A stretch of 64,000 bases of DNA from Isoetes taiwanensis (Eukaryota > Streptophyta > Lycopodiopsida > Isoetales > Isoetaceae), in assembly GCA_021234155.1 (NCBI GenBank), contig JAJEKV010000075.1, forward strand, positions 5,055,802-5,119,801, given 5' to 3'. This document shows positions 1 to 11,652 of the stretch, one piece after another. A program made the translations under genes and the position numbers. Position 1 is the stretch's first letter, and each line of letters starts with the position of its first letter. The notes under the pieces are model-generated. The model searched no databases, was not told the origin of the DNA, and saw only the letters and a list, made by a program, of their open reading frames with translations.

Positions 1-338
1 ACCCAGTAAGCGACATGGTTGCCGATTCTATCATTGCAATGATTTTGAAACTTGATTCCCACTCATTATAATATGGCATGGTCTCAAATGGCCATATATC
101 AAAGGAAGCAACGCTGGAAAAGGATGAAATCAAAATTGTACATTCATTACTTGCATCTTTATTTGATGACGTGAAGCTTGATGAGCAGCAGCAAATGATT
201 ACTGTAACAGTTGATGGAGTTGTTGCAACCATTGACCATGTCAATAAAGGCATAGACTGTAATGATGAGGGCTTAAAGGAGCGGATCAGGGTTGCATTGC
301 GAAGAATACAAACTGCTCTATATCCTTTGGACTCATAG
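1..338 (+). pseudogene. CPSF73-I: CPSF73-I C-terminal end, in-frame stop
   Basis: The frame starting at base 3 reads PVSDMVADSIIAMIL, stops at TAA (69-71) and stays open from 72 to the final stop at 336-338. The second part has VTVDGVVATID, then NDEGLKERIRVALRRIQTAL. This matches the C-terminal domain of the 73-kDa cleavage and polyadenylation specificity factor, the endonuclease of pre-mRNA 3' end processing. In that family a DPVSDMVADS-type segment precedes a VTVDG strand and a terminal helix. The rest of the gene lies left of the window. Both halves share one frame, so the damage is a nonsense change and not an indel. Either this is a pseudogene copy or the TAA is a sequence error. Family assignment is good; functional state is open. 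Confidence 0.72.
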
Positions 339-3300
339 ATGTTGTACGCTTACAAGCTGTTAATGTAGCAGAGTTCTATTTAAGATGATATTCCGCCCGA
401 GTCATGGAAAAATTGTATTCAAAAGTATGAAATCTATTATATTCTATGGAAAATTAAGTAAGATCTTTTAATGCCTATTATGAACAATTAAATGTTGAAC
501 AGATGTTAGCTCATTGCAAATCCTATCAAACAAGTCTGCGGTGAAAAATCAGCACATTTATACTAAAACTCTAGGGCTTAGAGGTTAAAAAATGTTCCCT
601 TTCTTGAATGACTGGTTGTGATGCTGCACTCCAACGAGAGTTCTCAGTTTCTTGTTCCAATGTTTTGATTTACCATCTGTCAATTTCAGATAAGTGATGC
701 TTATTTACAAAAGTCCATCTTTAACCAGGCAGCAGCCAATTAACCTTGTATTTTGAGGTAGATCAAAGGTAAATTTCAGATCCACGAACGTAGTTATTTG
801 TTTAGCTTCTATTTTCATTCTATGCATGCAAGTTTTAAGATTTCAAGATGTGGCAGGCCAATATCTGGCTGAATTTATTTAGCACAAACTTCCTCCCTTG
901 GTAACTGTTATAACAAATAATAAGGACATTCCCATTGAATGTTTCACGTGGCAATTGTTTTAAAACTTTATTGATTTCCTCCATATCACTGTCCTTCTTA
1001 GCAGGTTGTTGCTACATTAGAGCCAATTATTGCTAACTATTGTTGCATAGCAACCACAATCTTTCAGGTGGCAATTGTTTCAAAACTTTATTGATTTCTT
1101 CCATATCACTGCCCTTCTTAGGAGCTTGTTGCTACATTAAGGCCAACTATTGCTGCATAACAATCACAATCTCTTCAGTGGCTGTAGGGGTATTGCTGCC
1201 CCAGCCTCAAGTGTTTCACCTTTTGACTGCATCCTAACCAGTCACTTGAAGAAAGAGATATGTGAGTCACATATCTCATTAAACAGATTTTGATAAGATC
1301 TTTTCAGAACCTGGCATATAGCCCTCCCTCACGGTGAGGTCCAACAACTTTTCGACGACATTGCTTCAAGCTCAATATAATGGAGCTATAATAACTTCTC
1401 ATCTTTTTCGCACAATATACAAAATTTTATTAAGTCTTTGTTAATTCATATTCAAAGATCCTAAAGTAAAAAATAAAATATATGAAGGAAAATATAAGAA
1501 CTTTGTTAGCATTGTAGCATTTGTATCTCATGGAAGATGGATATCGATCACAATGCCTTCACTTGAACTATGATCATTCATGTCTGTTGATACCATTGTT
1601 AGTAAAAGCTCTCTGTAGTTTTTGAAGACTTCGTTCTTTACAAAGCCAACATCAGCGCTTGTACCGTTGGTTCTGATTATACCCTCTTATACCATTGGTT
1701 CTAATTACACCTTCAGCTCGCTCCTCAATAAGATGTTTCAAGAAGATGCGTCTAGAGGCAATTTGTGTGCTCCAGGTGATGCTACTTCATTCTAATCTCA
1801 TATGTAAGATTATGATGTTTATAGGATTATGGGCAATTGGACTATTACTGGGGCCAAATCCTTGTTAATGCTTGGCCAATTTGAGATCACAGAGGCAAGA
1901 CTGCAAAGGTTAGCAGTGCCATCATACCACAAATGATCTCATGTTGGTAATCAAATCTAGAGCTAGAATACTTTAAGCTTTCAAAAGTTTTAATACCTTC
2001 TTAAGGTGGCAGGAATATTGGGGCCTTCTATATTTTAGCTATAATGACAAACAAAAAAACAATTCTAAGGGCTAAACTCGCACTAGATATGAGAAAATCC
2101 TGCACATGCCAAGATAGACAATGCGTAACTGAGGAAGATTTGGACGTTTTGTTAAGCCGGATGAGAGTAGAAACATTAGATGCAAGCAAAGAAAGAAAGG
2201 GTTAGCGGTGGGCTTGTGGAAGAGGACCCAGGATGGATGATGTGGGTAACGCAAAGATAGCATTGAAATTGCTCTCTGCACTTGGAATAGTTGAGCAATT
2301 CTATATCGATGGGTTTGGAGGAAAATAGGACAGTGCTATTGCAACAGAAATTGTGGATAAAATTCAAAGCTGGTTGGAGAAAATAATATGCCCTTCAATT
2401 ACACGTTCACCAAATTAAAAATTGTGCACAATCAAACATAGTTTTTAGATTGCCCCCCTATTAAGTAGCAATCCATTTGTGGGGGTTTGGGGAGGGGGGT
2501 ATATTTTGGCATATTTTAGGCATATCTCATGATCTAACGACCATTATTACTGATCGTTTCTCTGGTATTTTCACATATGAATATGCCCTAAATGTGACTC
2601 AAACTTTAATTAATGTTCACATTTTCACAAAGTTAGCAAATAATTATGTCATGATTATGGGAACTTATACCTCGCTCTAATGTCAAGTATGGCATTCAAA
2701 AACATAATCAATTCAACATATCATCATATAGTATTGCAACATATAATATATTATTGCAATATAATTATGCTTTCTAAGAGGATGGGCATTTCAGATGGTC
2801 TACTGCAAAGCTTTGTTGCGTTACACTAGAGAGTCCATGTTTCAGGGGGTTCCAATGTTTTTGCCAAAGACGAAAACTACCTTTCTTAAAACAAAAATTG
2901 AAATTAGTGTTTTTGATGACATTAGTATAGGGAACTTCATATTACAAATTACAGAGGCAAAAGAACATTATAAAAAATGTACTTTCTATACAAAGTAATC
3001 AAACGTGCTTTTGACTAGTTTTTTTTTTTAATGTTTTAGAAAATAAAATTATGGTCATTTCAAGGTAATTGCATTTCACTTCGTATCCTATTAAATCATT
3101 ACGATTAAAATATCAATGGTACGAAAATCCTAAAATCGTAGCCTCCGAAATTTATTTCACGCCATGGTCGTGAGGGAGAAGCATCTCGTCCAATTCTCCC
3201 AATAGATATGCCGAAGCACTGCCCTCTGGGACTCTATACAGACTGTGGGGGAAATTCTAATTTCAAATTTAAAATTCAAATTCCTGTTCTTTGCCTATGT

Positions 3301-3397
3301 CCTGTTCTTTGGCTCCCTGCTGCAAGCTCCAATCCATTGTGGATATGGATGTCAACGAGGTAATCTGTTCATAAACCGGCATTTCAGACAGGAGAAA
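339..3397. other. no gene recognised
   Basis: Apart from the tandem duplication at 943-1181 I see no supported gene. The sequence is AT-rich with short ORFs on both strands. A plus-strand stretch around 2235-2385 has exon-like composition (a run reading NAKIALKLLSALGIVEQFYI) but carries a TAG, and I cannot name it. Confidence 0.5.
943..1181. repeat. tandem duplication, about 120-bp unit
   Basis: Two adjacent copies (about 943-1062 and 1063-1181) share GGCAATTGTTTNAAAACTTT, the CATATCACTG/CCTTCTTAG block and TTGTTGCTACATTA, with scattered substitutions. No coding role is visible. Confidence 0.75.
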
Positions 3398-4102
3398 ATG
3401 AAGAAGAACCAAGGAAGAAGAAATGTTGAAGAAAAGACGCCAGAGGAAAAAAAAAAGAAGAGAGGAAAAATTGAGCTTGCAGAATTGGCAGAAGAATCCG
3501 GTTCATCAAGAAGTGCAAGCAGTAAACGTCGTATTGTCCTTAATTTGCTAACGTCTTTCCATAAACAAACCAAAAGAATTGAGGATAGCATGAAGAAAGA
3601 AATTTTACTTGAGTTTTTGAGGGATAAAACATTGGAGAAATTTATAGGTGAAGAATTAAAGGATTTGGAAGCCAAGAGCATCGTCATTAGGAGCCTCTGG
3701 GACTCTATGCAAATTGTGAAACTCTCTACCAGCAATGACTGCCTAGCAGCCAAGAATAGATGTCTTGCAATGTCTGTATCACGCCGTGCAGATTCTGAAA
3801 CAAGTGACAAAATCAGCCAGAGAGATCTTGGAAAGGTATTAGGTGTTCACCCAAGAAACCTGCAAAAGGCAAAGAAAAAGAGGGAAAAGATCGATTACAA
3901 TGGTGGGAAATGGGTTTCTTATAAGAGGGCTAAAAGATTCGATGCAATTTCAGATGAAAAGATTCAAAAGATTCAAAATTTTTGGATTGAGAACACCAGA
4001 GTGTCTCCTAACACAAAGGATGTTAGAACTAGAAGATTGGAGAGAAATGTAAGAGAAGAACATGTTGTCCACTATTTGGAGGAATCACAGCTTAGTTTAT
4101 AA
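3398..4102 (+). CDS. basic protein of unknown function, possibly transposon-derived
   Basis: I start at ATG 3398 (234 aa). The frame is open further upstream to about 3245 but without an ATG. The N-terminus is a lysine-rich stretch (residues 1-45). The middle is helical with many charged residues. A C-terminal block has LGVHPRNLQKAKKKR, GGKWVSYKRAKRFD, then IENTRVSPNTKDVRTRR and a final VVHYLEESQ. The basic helix after LGVHPRNL looks like a nucleic-acid-binding segment. I recall similar RVSPNxKDV...HYLxESQ blocks in unnamed proteins linked to mobile DNA in non-seed plants and animals, but cannot confirm it. The protein stops soon after that block, so it may be truncated. It sits just upstream of a CACTA transposase and could be accessory cargo. 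Confidence 0.4.
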   Translation: MKKNQGRRNVEEKTPEEKKKKRGKIELAELAEESGSSRSASSKRRIVLNLLTSFHKQTKRIEDSMKKEILLEFLRDKTLEKFIGEELKDLEAKSIVIRSLWDSMQIVKLSTSNDCLAAKNRCLAMSVSRRADSETSDKISQRDLGKVLGVHPRNLQKAKKKREKIDYNGGKWVSYKRAKRFDAISDEKIQKIQNFWIENTRVSPNTKDVRTRRLERNVREEHVVHYLEESQLSL

Positions 4103-4497
4103 ATTCTGTTATTCATGTTTTCTTAGTTATGGTGCTTAGTGTGGTGGTGCATGTGGTGGTTATTGTGTTGTACAGTGATTGTGGTGTATTGTATGCAACA
4201 TGTGAATTGTGTGTAGTTGACTCTGAAATGCAGATGGGAATATTACAACATGACAGAATTGAGTACTATATTCCTCTACTGGGTCTATGTGTACAGTGAC
4301 AGTCTAAAAATATTTGAGAATGACAGATAATTAATTGATCCTAAAAGTTTAGTTGAATTGATAAAGACAAAGTTTTGTCAGACGAAAGTACATCTCTGTT
4401 GGAAAGTTTATAATATATTAAAAAAAAAAGTATATGTTACAAAATTTGGCTTTTCATTGAAAGCTCTGTACCCGAGAAATAAATTTACATGCATTTC

Positions 4498-5059
4498 CTA
4501 AGCAGCAGGAAATGCTGGTATGACTGGCTCCACTTCTGGTACATCCAAAATTACTGTTTTCTGCACTAAAGCATCTAAGCTTTCTGTAGTCATCCCAGGA
4601 TTGCATAAGATCAGGTTCGCCAGTGCTTCCTGCATCCCCTCGTGGTAAGAACGCAACCCTGCCAATAATTCCCGTTGTTGCCAATTCAGAGCCTCGAAGT
4701 GCCGAACAACCCATGCTATACCTGTCTTTGCAGTAGCATGTAATATAAGGTCATGGACCTTGTCTGAAAGCTATCTTCCCATCAATCCGACCCCAAAAAT
4801 AGCCATTGAAGGCCCAGCATCCAGTCTGTTGAATGGGTTTAGGGTGGCTTCGAATTGAGTAAAGAAGGTGGATTTAGGCATATCCACCTTCAAAGACTGA
4901 TCACGAGCCTTGGTTAAAGCAAATCGAAGGGCCTCCTCGCTCACTCTAGGTAGGCCGTAATTGTCTCTGAACCTCCTTTTACCATTGTCGGAATAAACTT
5001 GGAAGATTGAGAGCCAAAAATCTAGTGCAGGGACAGGATTTAGTGGGTAGATCCTTTAA
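4498..5059 (-). pseudogene. unrecognised coding fragment with one in-frame stop
   Basis: On the minus strand one frame runs from about 5059 to the TAG at 4498-4500, broken only by TAG at 4771-4773. It reads PVPALDFWLSIFQVYSDN, then RFRDNYGLPRVSEEALRFAL, and after the stop DKVHDLILHATAKTGIAWV and a helical, Leu/Glu-rich C-terminus ending PVIPAFPAA. Nearly 560 nt with a single stop and protein-like composition argue for a recently broken gene. I do not recognise the family. It faces away from the CACTA transposase at 5.4 kb and could be a second gene of that element. Confidence 0.4.
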
Positions 5060-5172
5060 TATTATTAGGAAAGGAATGTAATTATTATCAGGGTGTACGA
5101 ATTTCAGAAATGTTATGAGAGTAGGCTAGGCAGATTTTTTATGGCAGATGAAATAGGATCAAAGTGATGTAA

Positions 5173-5197
5173 TGTGTGGTGTGGTGTGGTGTGGGGT
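5173..5197. repeat. GTGTG microsatellite
   Basis: Short GTGTG(GTGTG)n tract lying in the 340-base stretch (5060-5400) before the transposase exons. Nothing else is recognised in that stretch. Confidence 0.7.
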
Positions 5198-5400
5198 GCG
5201 TTATATTTATGGTGTCACGTGGGTGTGTGCATGTTAAATGTATGATATGTGTGGATTCAGTTTTATTTATTCTCCCCCCTCACCCCACTACACTCCACCA
5301 CATTCGTCACCACCACTACATTTCACCACACAATCTTTCGCCTTTTGTTGTTATTATTTATAGTTACTTATAATCCCCTTTTTTATTTTCACTCATGTAG

Positions 5401-7998
5401 TCCTCAGATAAAGCGGCTGGTGCACAAAGTGCTTTCATTGGTGAGGAAGCCATTCATAATACCATCACAGATTTCTTTCCCATAAATGAAGAAACCAATG
5501 GATGTGGAAATGATGATGGTGCGCATGCAAATGACGTCGCTGACAACTCATGTAAGGAAAAAGCAGCATATCTCCACGAGACGAGGCAAGCACGCCATTG
5601 TACCCAAATGCTCGTATTTCTCACCTTGCCACCTGCATGCTTATTCTAAATCTTCAATACAAAGTCGATTGGAGCAATAATAGCGTCTCTGAACTTTTCA
5701 GGTATGTAAGTGCAAGTCATTTGAATGTCAATAATAGTCCACCTATATATGTTTACTTGGTTTTTTTGTAGTTTGCTTGACAAAATATTACCAGATGGGC
5801 ATTGTCTCCCAAAATCTAGGAGGGAGGCTAGGGAGCTATTGGGCCCATTTGGACTAGAGTATAATGTCTTACATGCATGCATTAATGATTGTATCTTGTT
5901 CCGCAATGATTATGCAAACCATCAATCATGTCCAAAATGTAATGAAGCGCGTTATGAGGACAATAGAAAGATAAAGGTGGCAAGAAAGGTGGTACGTCAT
6001 ATGCCTATTATTCCTCACCTTCGATGTATTTTTCAATCGCCAACACTAGCAGATTTCATGGATTATCACGCACGTCATCATAGTACTGATGGAAAAATGA
6101 GAATTCCTGCAGATGGAGCCTTATGGAAACACAAAGAAGAGAAATGGCATGTTTTTGCGTTAGAGCCCCGCAATATTAGGCTCGGATTAGGTATTGACGG
6201 TGTTTGTCCATGGGGGACTAGGTCATCCTCACATAGTGTGTGGCCTGTAGCAGTTATAAAATATAATATCCCACCATGGATGGCCAAAAAACCTGGCCAT
6301 ATCATGTTGACTTTGATCATTCCAGGTATGTATATGTGTATAATTTCATTTATACTTTGCATTAAGCATGAAATGCTCTATTACAGGAAAATATAAAGTG
6401 AAAAACATGGATGTTTACTTAAACCTTTGGTAGAAGAACTTGAAATTCTGTGGAAGGGAGTGCATATGTACGACATTTCTAAAACCCCACATGACTTTAC
6501 ATTTTATAGGATGTTATGCTTTACTCTTCATGACTATCCAGGTCTTTTTGAAGCTTCAGGTATGATATAGTAGGTATAGCAATTATTATCCTAACAGTTT
6601 ATATTTTATTCTCATTGCAGGTCTACAAACAAGTGGTGCATATGGATGTCCATCTTGTGGGACTAGTTTAACCTCTTATAGGTCAAAACATCTGAAAAAA
6701 CAAATATATTTGGGGCATAAAAAGTACTTGGCAGATGGCCATTCTGCATGTGGCTCTAATGAAACACCAAAGCCAAAGATGGACACCTAGGGATTGGTTG
6801 GATGCGCAGGAGAAGAATCCCAATGCGGATTACTTGACTGGTTATAGAGATGCCAATGCAAAACCTCCTCCTGGAATGAAGAGGTTATCTATTTTTTATA
6901 GGTTGGAGTATTGGACTGACTTGGAGTTGGTCCATTTGCTTGATCCTATGCACATTTTCAAGAATGTTGCTCATTCTCTTTGGCAGCATTTAATAGGAGA
7001 ATGGGAAACTTTGGCTGCTAGATTGGATCTGAAAGAGCACAAAATAAAAAAGAAATATTGGCCTATTGAGAGGAAAGGCAAGAAGACCTTGACATGGAAA
7101 CAACGTGCATGGGTTCTAGGAAAGAAGGAACAAGTTGAAGTGAATAAGAGGATAGCAAAGGTGCGCACGCCAACTGGATATGGGGCTTCTTTGAAAAAGC
7201 ATTTACCAAAAAAGGTAGCCTCGCTGGATTAAAGACACATGATTGGCACAAGTTTCTTCAGGTATACTTTGAGTCTTGTACTTTTGTTTCTTGTGATAGA
7301 TTATATTGCGATATATGCATTGATAGTACACAAACTTTGCAGCATATACTTCCATGTGTGATAGGGGACTTCCTGACCCCACAAGTAAGGAGCATAATAT
7401 TTCTGGGAAATTTGCAAGATGGGTTTCCGCCAAAGAGATTGATGTGGCTGAGATATCAAAAGTGGAGGAGGAAGTGATCATACTGCTTTGCGACATTGAA
7501 AAAGAATTTTCCACGAGTTTTTTTGATCTACAGGTACTTCTAAACAAATTTTATAGAATTATATAGTTCTAGTTCTAGCAACTTTAATTACAATAATAAT
7601 GTGCTTATTTATATATACAGGTCCATCTATTGATACATATTCCAAATGAGATAAGGTTGGCAGGACCTGCTCCTAGCAGATGGATGTTTTTCCTAGAGCG
7701 TTACATGAAGGTGCTCAAAAATTTTGTGCGTCAAATGGCAAAACCAGAGGGTTGCATGGCTGAAGGCCATCTTGTACAAGGAACATTGTTTTATCTAAAT
7801 GATGCCACTATCTCATGCCATCCTAATGGTCCTAAATTATAGGAGAAAGAAGAACCCAAAGAGATTACATCAGAAGTATTACAAGGTAATGGAGTAGAAC
7901 AAAGTCTGCATGATGACATGTTTCTTGCAGTAAACACATTTGCTCTTAATAATACTGCAAGTTTACAACCATGGAGGGACTTGAAGAAAATGATCTAG
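5401..7998 (+). pseudogene. CACTA (En/Spm) transposase, Tnp2 family, decayed
   Basis: Six exons with clean GT-AG introns can be placed: 5401-5701, 5772-6325, 6387-6559, 6621-7261, 7343-7533 and 7621-7998. Spliced, they give the Tnp2 transposase order: KILPDGHCLP, HACINDCILFRNDY, CPKCNEARY, MRIPADGALW, LGLGIDGVCP, WPVAVIKYNIPPW, LIIPG, a YGCPSCGTS zinc-type site, YWTDLELVHLLDPMHI, GLKTHDWHKFLQ, and SFFDLQVHLLIHIPNEI followed by RWMFFLERYMK. Frame changes occur in exon 1 (near 5640), exon 4 (near 6735 and 7195) and exon 5 (near 7405). A TAG at 7840-7842 lies in exon 6. The product would cut and paste the element; this copy cannot make it. I could not find paired CACTA terminal repeats. Confidence 0.85.
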
Positions 7999-8445
7999 TG
8001 AACTTATATAGGTTGAATGGTCATTGAATATTTGTATGAGATGGTTCATTTGTAACTATGTAAATAAACATCATATGACCATGTATTATAAGACCATGAG
8101 ATTGTACAGATATAGAAATATTGAACGGTGAACAGTTGCTCGGGACAGGTGCACTCAAGAACATGGATCTAGCTACTTGCTAGATTTACGAATGGAGGAG
8201 ATTGGAGGATCTATTATAGCGGTGATCCTCCACTAACAAATAAATGTAGAATCGGCAGCAATGGATGTGTAAGTCGGCAGATACAGGGCTTCAAAGCTTC
8301 GATGCTGTTAAATGAATTTATCTTTGTCTTTGAGCTATTGAATGATCATTTTATATTGTGTGACATTGTAATGAAGATAATAGACTATTGCCATTCATTT
8401 GAAAGTATAAGTTTCATCTAAGCTTAGTTCATTTCTATCTTTCAT
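7999..8445 (+). mobile_element. 3' part of a copia 5' LTR (plus strand)
   Basis: The sequence ends in TTTCA directly before a tRNA-Met primer-binding site, as an LTR does. The left boundary of the LTR cannot be set because no second copy is in the window. It belongs with the gag start at 8469. Confidence 0.5.
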
Positions 8446-8457
8446 TGGTATCAGAGC
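8446..8457 (+). promoter_or_regulatory. copia primer-binding site
   Basis: TGGTATCAGAGC is the usual plant retrotransposon site pairing with the 3' end of initiator tRNA-Met. It is followed 11 bases later by the gag ATG. Confidence 0.8.
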
Positions 8458-8468
8458 TTTGTCTGACA

Positions 8469-8583
8469 ATGTCCACAAGGTTTGGAGCAACTTTGTTGGG
8501 ATCAGTTGAAGTGTTTCAGGGTGTTGGAGGTTTTCAAATATGGAAGGAGAAGGTGAAAGAAGTGCTGCAATTTGAAGGCAATC
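8469..8583 (+). pseudogene. copia gag N-terminus, truncated
   Basis: ATG 8469 opens MSTRFGATLLGSVEVFQG, followed by GFQIWKEKVKEVL. This matches the start of the gag protein on the minus strand at 11.0 kb (MSSQFGAGLLATVEV, GFQIWKDAV). The frame ends at about 8583, where plus-strand gag abuts minus-strand pre-integrase sequence, so only about 38 residues remain. This is a second, related copia copy cut off by a rearrangement. Confidence 0.7.
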
Positions 8584-8964
8584 TATTTATTTTACCAAGC
8601 ATGCATCCCTCACATATATGCCCTTTTTCCTCATTCTCATATTTAATAAATCCTTTCTTTGCTAATAACTTAAGGTTGTTGGAATGAGTGTGAGCTAATC
8701 GATTATGCCACAGCTCAAATTCAGATAACATCAATGCTTTGCAAGATGAACTATTAGTATGTTCCAGCTGAAACAATTTACCAACACGCTTGGCATGAAA
8801 CTTGATTTTATTGTCAAACCATATATTACAACCATCATCATCAAATATGACTTTATAACCCAAGTCAACTAACTGACTAACAGATATCATATTTTTAATA
8901 ATTCCAGGCACACACAAAACATTTTTGATGTCCACTATATTTCCATGCAAATCCCATAATTGCA
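8584..8964 (-). pseudogene. copia protease end and GAG-pre-integrase domain
   Basis: The minus frame reads LQLWDLHGNIVDIKNVLCVP, ISVSQLVDLGYKV, FELWHNRLAHTHSNNL and ICEGCMLGKINRLPS. These are the end of the copia protease and the zinc-binding pre-integrase domain (H-x-R-L-x-H...C-x2-C). It is the direct continuation of the gag-protease frame at 9801 once the solo LTR at 8970-9800 is removed. It breaks off at NRLPS (about 8584), the same point in the polyprotein where the plus-strand half resumes near 11970. Confidence 0.85.
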
Positions 8965-8969
8965 GCAAC

Positions 8970-9800
8970 TGATATGGAGCAGGCTAGGGGGAGCGATCCA
9001 AAGTAAAAAGCTAAGGAAATTCCCAAGGGGCGACAATATTCCAATGTTCATAGGGATTTGCCAAGGGGAGCATGATATTACCAATAGCCAAGCCATTAAA
9101 AATATTAGATGGACAAAGGGCTTCTATAAAATGTTGGCTAATATAATTGGGGTAGGCAAATCCGGAGCAGCACCGGCCTTTACCCAGGTGGCTTTTGCAT
9201 GAAAAGGGGAGGGCCGGGTCAAGAGCTATTTTTTTGAAGACCTTTTCATCGGAGAAGGGGAGAATCTCGGCAGTCCCAGAATAGCAGATAAGAAGACCTT
9301 TACCTGATGAAAATAGGCTCGATTGGCTACAAATAGGGCCGGCAAAGATTCAGACTCGGAAGATATCTGTTTGCAATCCAGCTCCAGCATTCCGTTCTCT
9401 GGCTGCCGCTGACAGGTCCGGCCAGCAAACGACTGAATAAGTTTGGGGTTCTGCCTTAGAGCTCCCGGACAGCTTAACATCTGCTTCCCTTGTGCAACCA
9501 GGTGGTTGAGACGAGCTTTTAGACTTTGAGATCTTCTGTCTGAAACATTCGTAAGCCCTTAAACTGTTGTAATCGGATGATCTTGTGCTAAGGAGATAAG
9601 CCCTGATCCATCCCTTGTGTTGTACCCCTTTGGGAATTTGCCTTAGTTTTTGGATCCGGTTGGGTGGTAACTGGATGCTCCATAACTTGGTTGTGGTAAC
9701 CAAGTGTTCTTGTTCTTAAGAGATACTGTTATTCTATTACTCCTGCTTTATTAGCTGTAGTCTGTGAATTCTGTATTGTTGAGACTCCTTAATTGTATCA
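8970..9800 (+). mobile_element. solo LTR with 5-bp target duplication GCAAC
   Basis: The element begins TGATATGG and ends TTGTATCA, so it has TG...CA ends with a TGATA/TATCA inverted match. It is flanked by GCAAC at 8965-8969 and 9801-9805. Removing it with one GCAAC joins the minus-strand copia frame exactly (GRGLL to QLWDLHG). That shows it is a complete 831-bp LTR inserted into the copia protease region. Orientation is not proved, because the body carries no coding sequence. Short ORFs inside it are not genes. Confidence 0.88.
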
Positions 9801-11010
9801 GCAACCCTCTTCCTTCAATCTTTTGCAAAGCTCCATTTCCTACTTGAACACTTCTAGCTTCTCCTTGTTCTAAATTTTTGAGCAACCCAGCAGAGTGGAC
9901 TACTGATCTTTCAGCTACACTATTAACTACAAGAACATAAGATAACTTGTTAGCATTGGCTTTATTTTCAAGAACAGAATTTAACAAGTTTACCTCATCT
10001 TCATCTATAATTTTTCCACCTTCATGCTCTTGTGTAATAAATGTACCAGCAGATCTCCTTCCTCCTCCTCGACCTCTTGACACATTCTTTCCTCTATTAA
10101 AACCACCCCTTCCTCTTCCAAATTCCTTAGGAGTAGGACACCTAGATGCTAGATGACCGTGGCCACCACATGTATAACAAGTAAACTCATTTTTCTTGAA
10201 CTTGGGACAGTTATTTTTGACATGGCCAGGCTCATGACAAAAATAACAAATAATTTGCTTTTTATCTTGCTTTTTACCAGTATACAGAATTTCATTTTCC
10301 TCTTCAACTCCTTTAGTCACTTTTTTTCTGTTCAATTTCTGTCCTAATGATAGTTTCAGCCTCCTCCCTGTTTTTTGCAACATTTCTAACAAACAACCCT
10401 AGTTGTTCATTGTCCATAATGGCCCTTGCAATTGCTAAAACCTGATACCTCTCAGAGAGCTCTACTCCAGCCCCTCCTAGATCAGCCACTATGTTATCAA
10501 ATTTATTGAAGAATTCTGACACATCATCCTCTTCATGCAATTTGAGATTTCTAAGCTCTTTATCCAATAAATCTATCTATGAAGAGGTTTTCTCCTCAAA
10601 GTGTTGCATAAGCAGCCACATCTCCCTAGGACTCTTGTTTCTTAATTTTAGCCTAATTGTAGGACTAACCTTTGAAGCAATAATTCCTTGTGCCTCTTTG
10701 AGTTTGGCCAGAGTAGAATGACTCCTTGCTCCATTGCTTTCACCAGAAGTGACATCTCCCACACTGGCAGCATCTGCATCTCCTCCTAAACCCCCTGCAG
10801 CAGAGGCAGCAACAACACTTGTACTTGCAGTTGCACCAGTAACACCTGCACTAGTATCAACAGTAGTAGAATCAACAAGATCCCACAAATCCTCAACCTC
10901 CAATATGTGTTTACAGCATCCTTCCAGATCTGAAAACCGGGCCCTCCTTTGTAGACTTCAACAGTGGCTAAAAGTCCAGCACCAAATTGACTAGACATCT
11001 TGTCTACCAA
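9801..11010 (-). pseudogene. copia gag and protease start, frameshifted
   Basis: Minus-strand pieces give a copia gag. The N-terminus is MSSQFGAGLLATVEV near 10998. A low-complexity Ala/Gly/Val region follows, then LRNKSPREMWLLMQHFEEK, ELSERYQVLAIARAI and two zinc knuckles (CYFCHEPGHVKNNCP and CYTCGGHGHLASRCP). After these comes a protease-like stretch where the usual DS(G/A) active site reads VVNSVAE. Frame breaks lie near 10900, 10575 and 10315. It lies just inside the LTR at 11036-11652 with a primer-binding site between, so this is the 5' half of a minus-oriented element. Confidence 0.85.
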
Positions 11011-11019
11011 TGATCACCT

Positions 11020-11033
11020 GTGCTCTGATGCCA
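11020..11033 (-). promoter_or_regulatory. copia primer-binding site (minus strand)
   Basis: On the minus strand TGGCATCAGAGCAC follows the LTR end after two bases. It is a one-base variant of the tRNA-Met site TGGTATCAGAGC. Confidence 0.75.
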
Positions 11034-11035
11034 GA

Positions 11036-11652
11036 TGTCAATTTTTAACACTTGTCTCAACTCAAGTTATCAACACTTGCCACAATACAACTTAACACAA
11101 CATCAAATTGTCATTTATAAGCTTCAATTTTAACTTCTTGCACTACTTAATGTCTTGTTCAAATATTCAAATAGGATATCAATAAATATTTGAACTTGTA
11201 ATAGTGACAATAGTGACAACCAAATAAAAAACACTGCAGTGAATATCGACCCTACTTCATTCCATTAGATCAACAACAATTTCGGCTTAAATCGTGTGTG
11301 AACAGATCCGTCGGCTTCAGTATGTATCATGGTATCCATTGCTTACCATTTTATCTTGAAGAATCGACCGACAAGGCTATAGATCTGGATGGGATAAACT
11401 TGCCTGTCCCGGAAATCCGTCATTCAAATTATCCCACAGACATTTCATGAAAAATAGGCTATTGACCTTTGACCATTATTTCCAATGGTTTCGATGTCAA
11501 TTTTATTTCTAACTTCCACTTCAACCAACTTCACAACTTAACCTTTTAACCTCTACAACCTAGCCTTCATATTCAAACAATGGTATTTAGCTTCCACCTG
11601 CCTGGCACGGATAACCTCTGCATTAATTATGCAATGACCTTATATTCCAACA
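11036..11652 (-). mobile_element. copia 5' LTR (minus orientation)
   Basis: On the minus strand it starts TGTTGGAATATAAGGTCATT and ends AAAAATTGACA (617 bp). Its inverted copy is the plus-strand LTR at 15183-15606 continued at 22209-22407, nearly identical over its length. That comparison fixes both ends and exposes the 6.6 kb insertion in the other copy. Confidence 0.9.
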
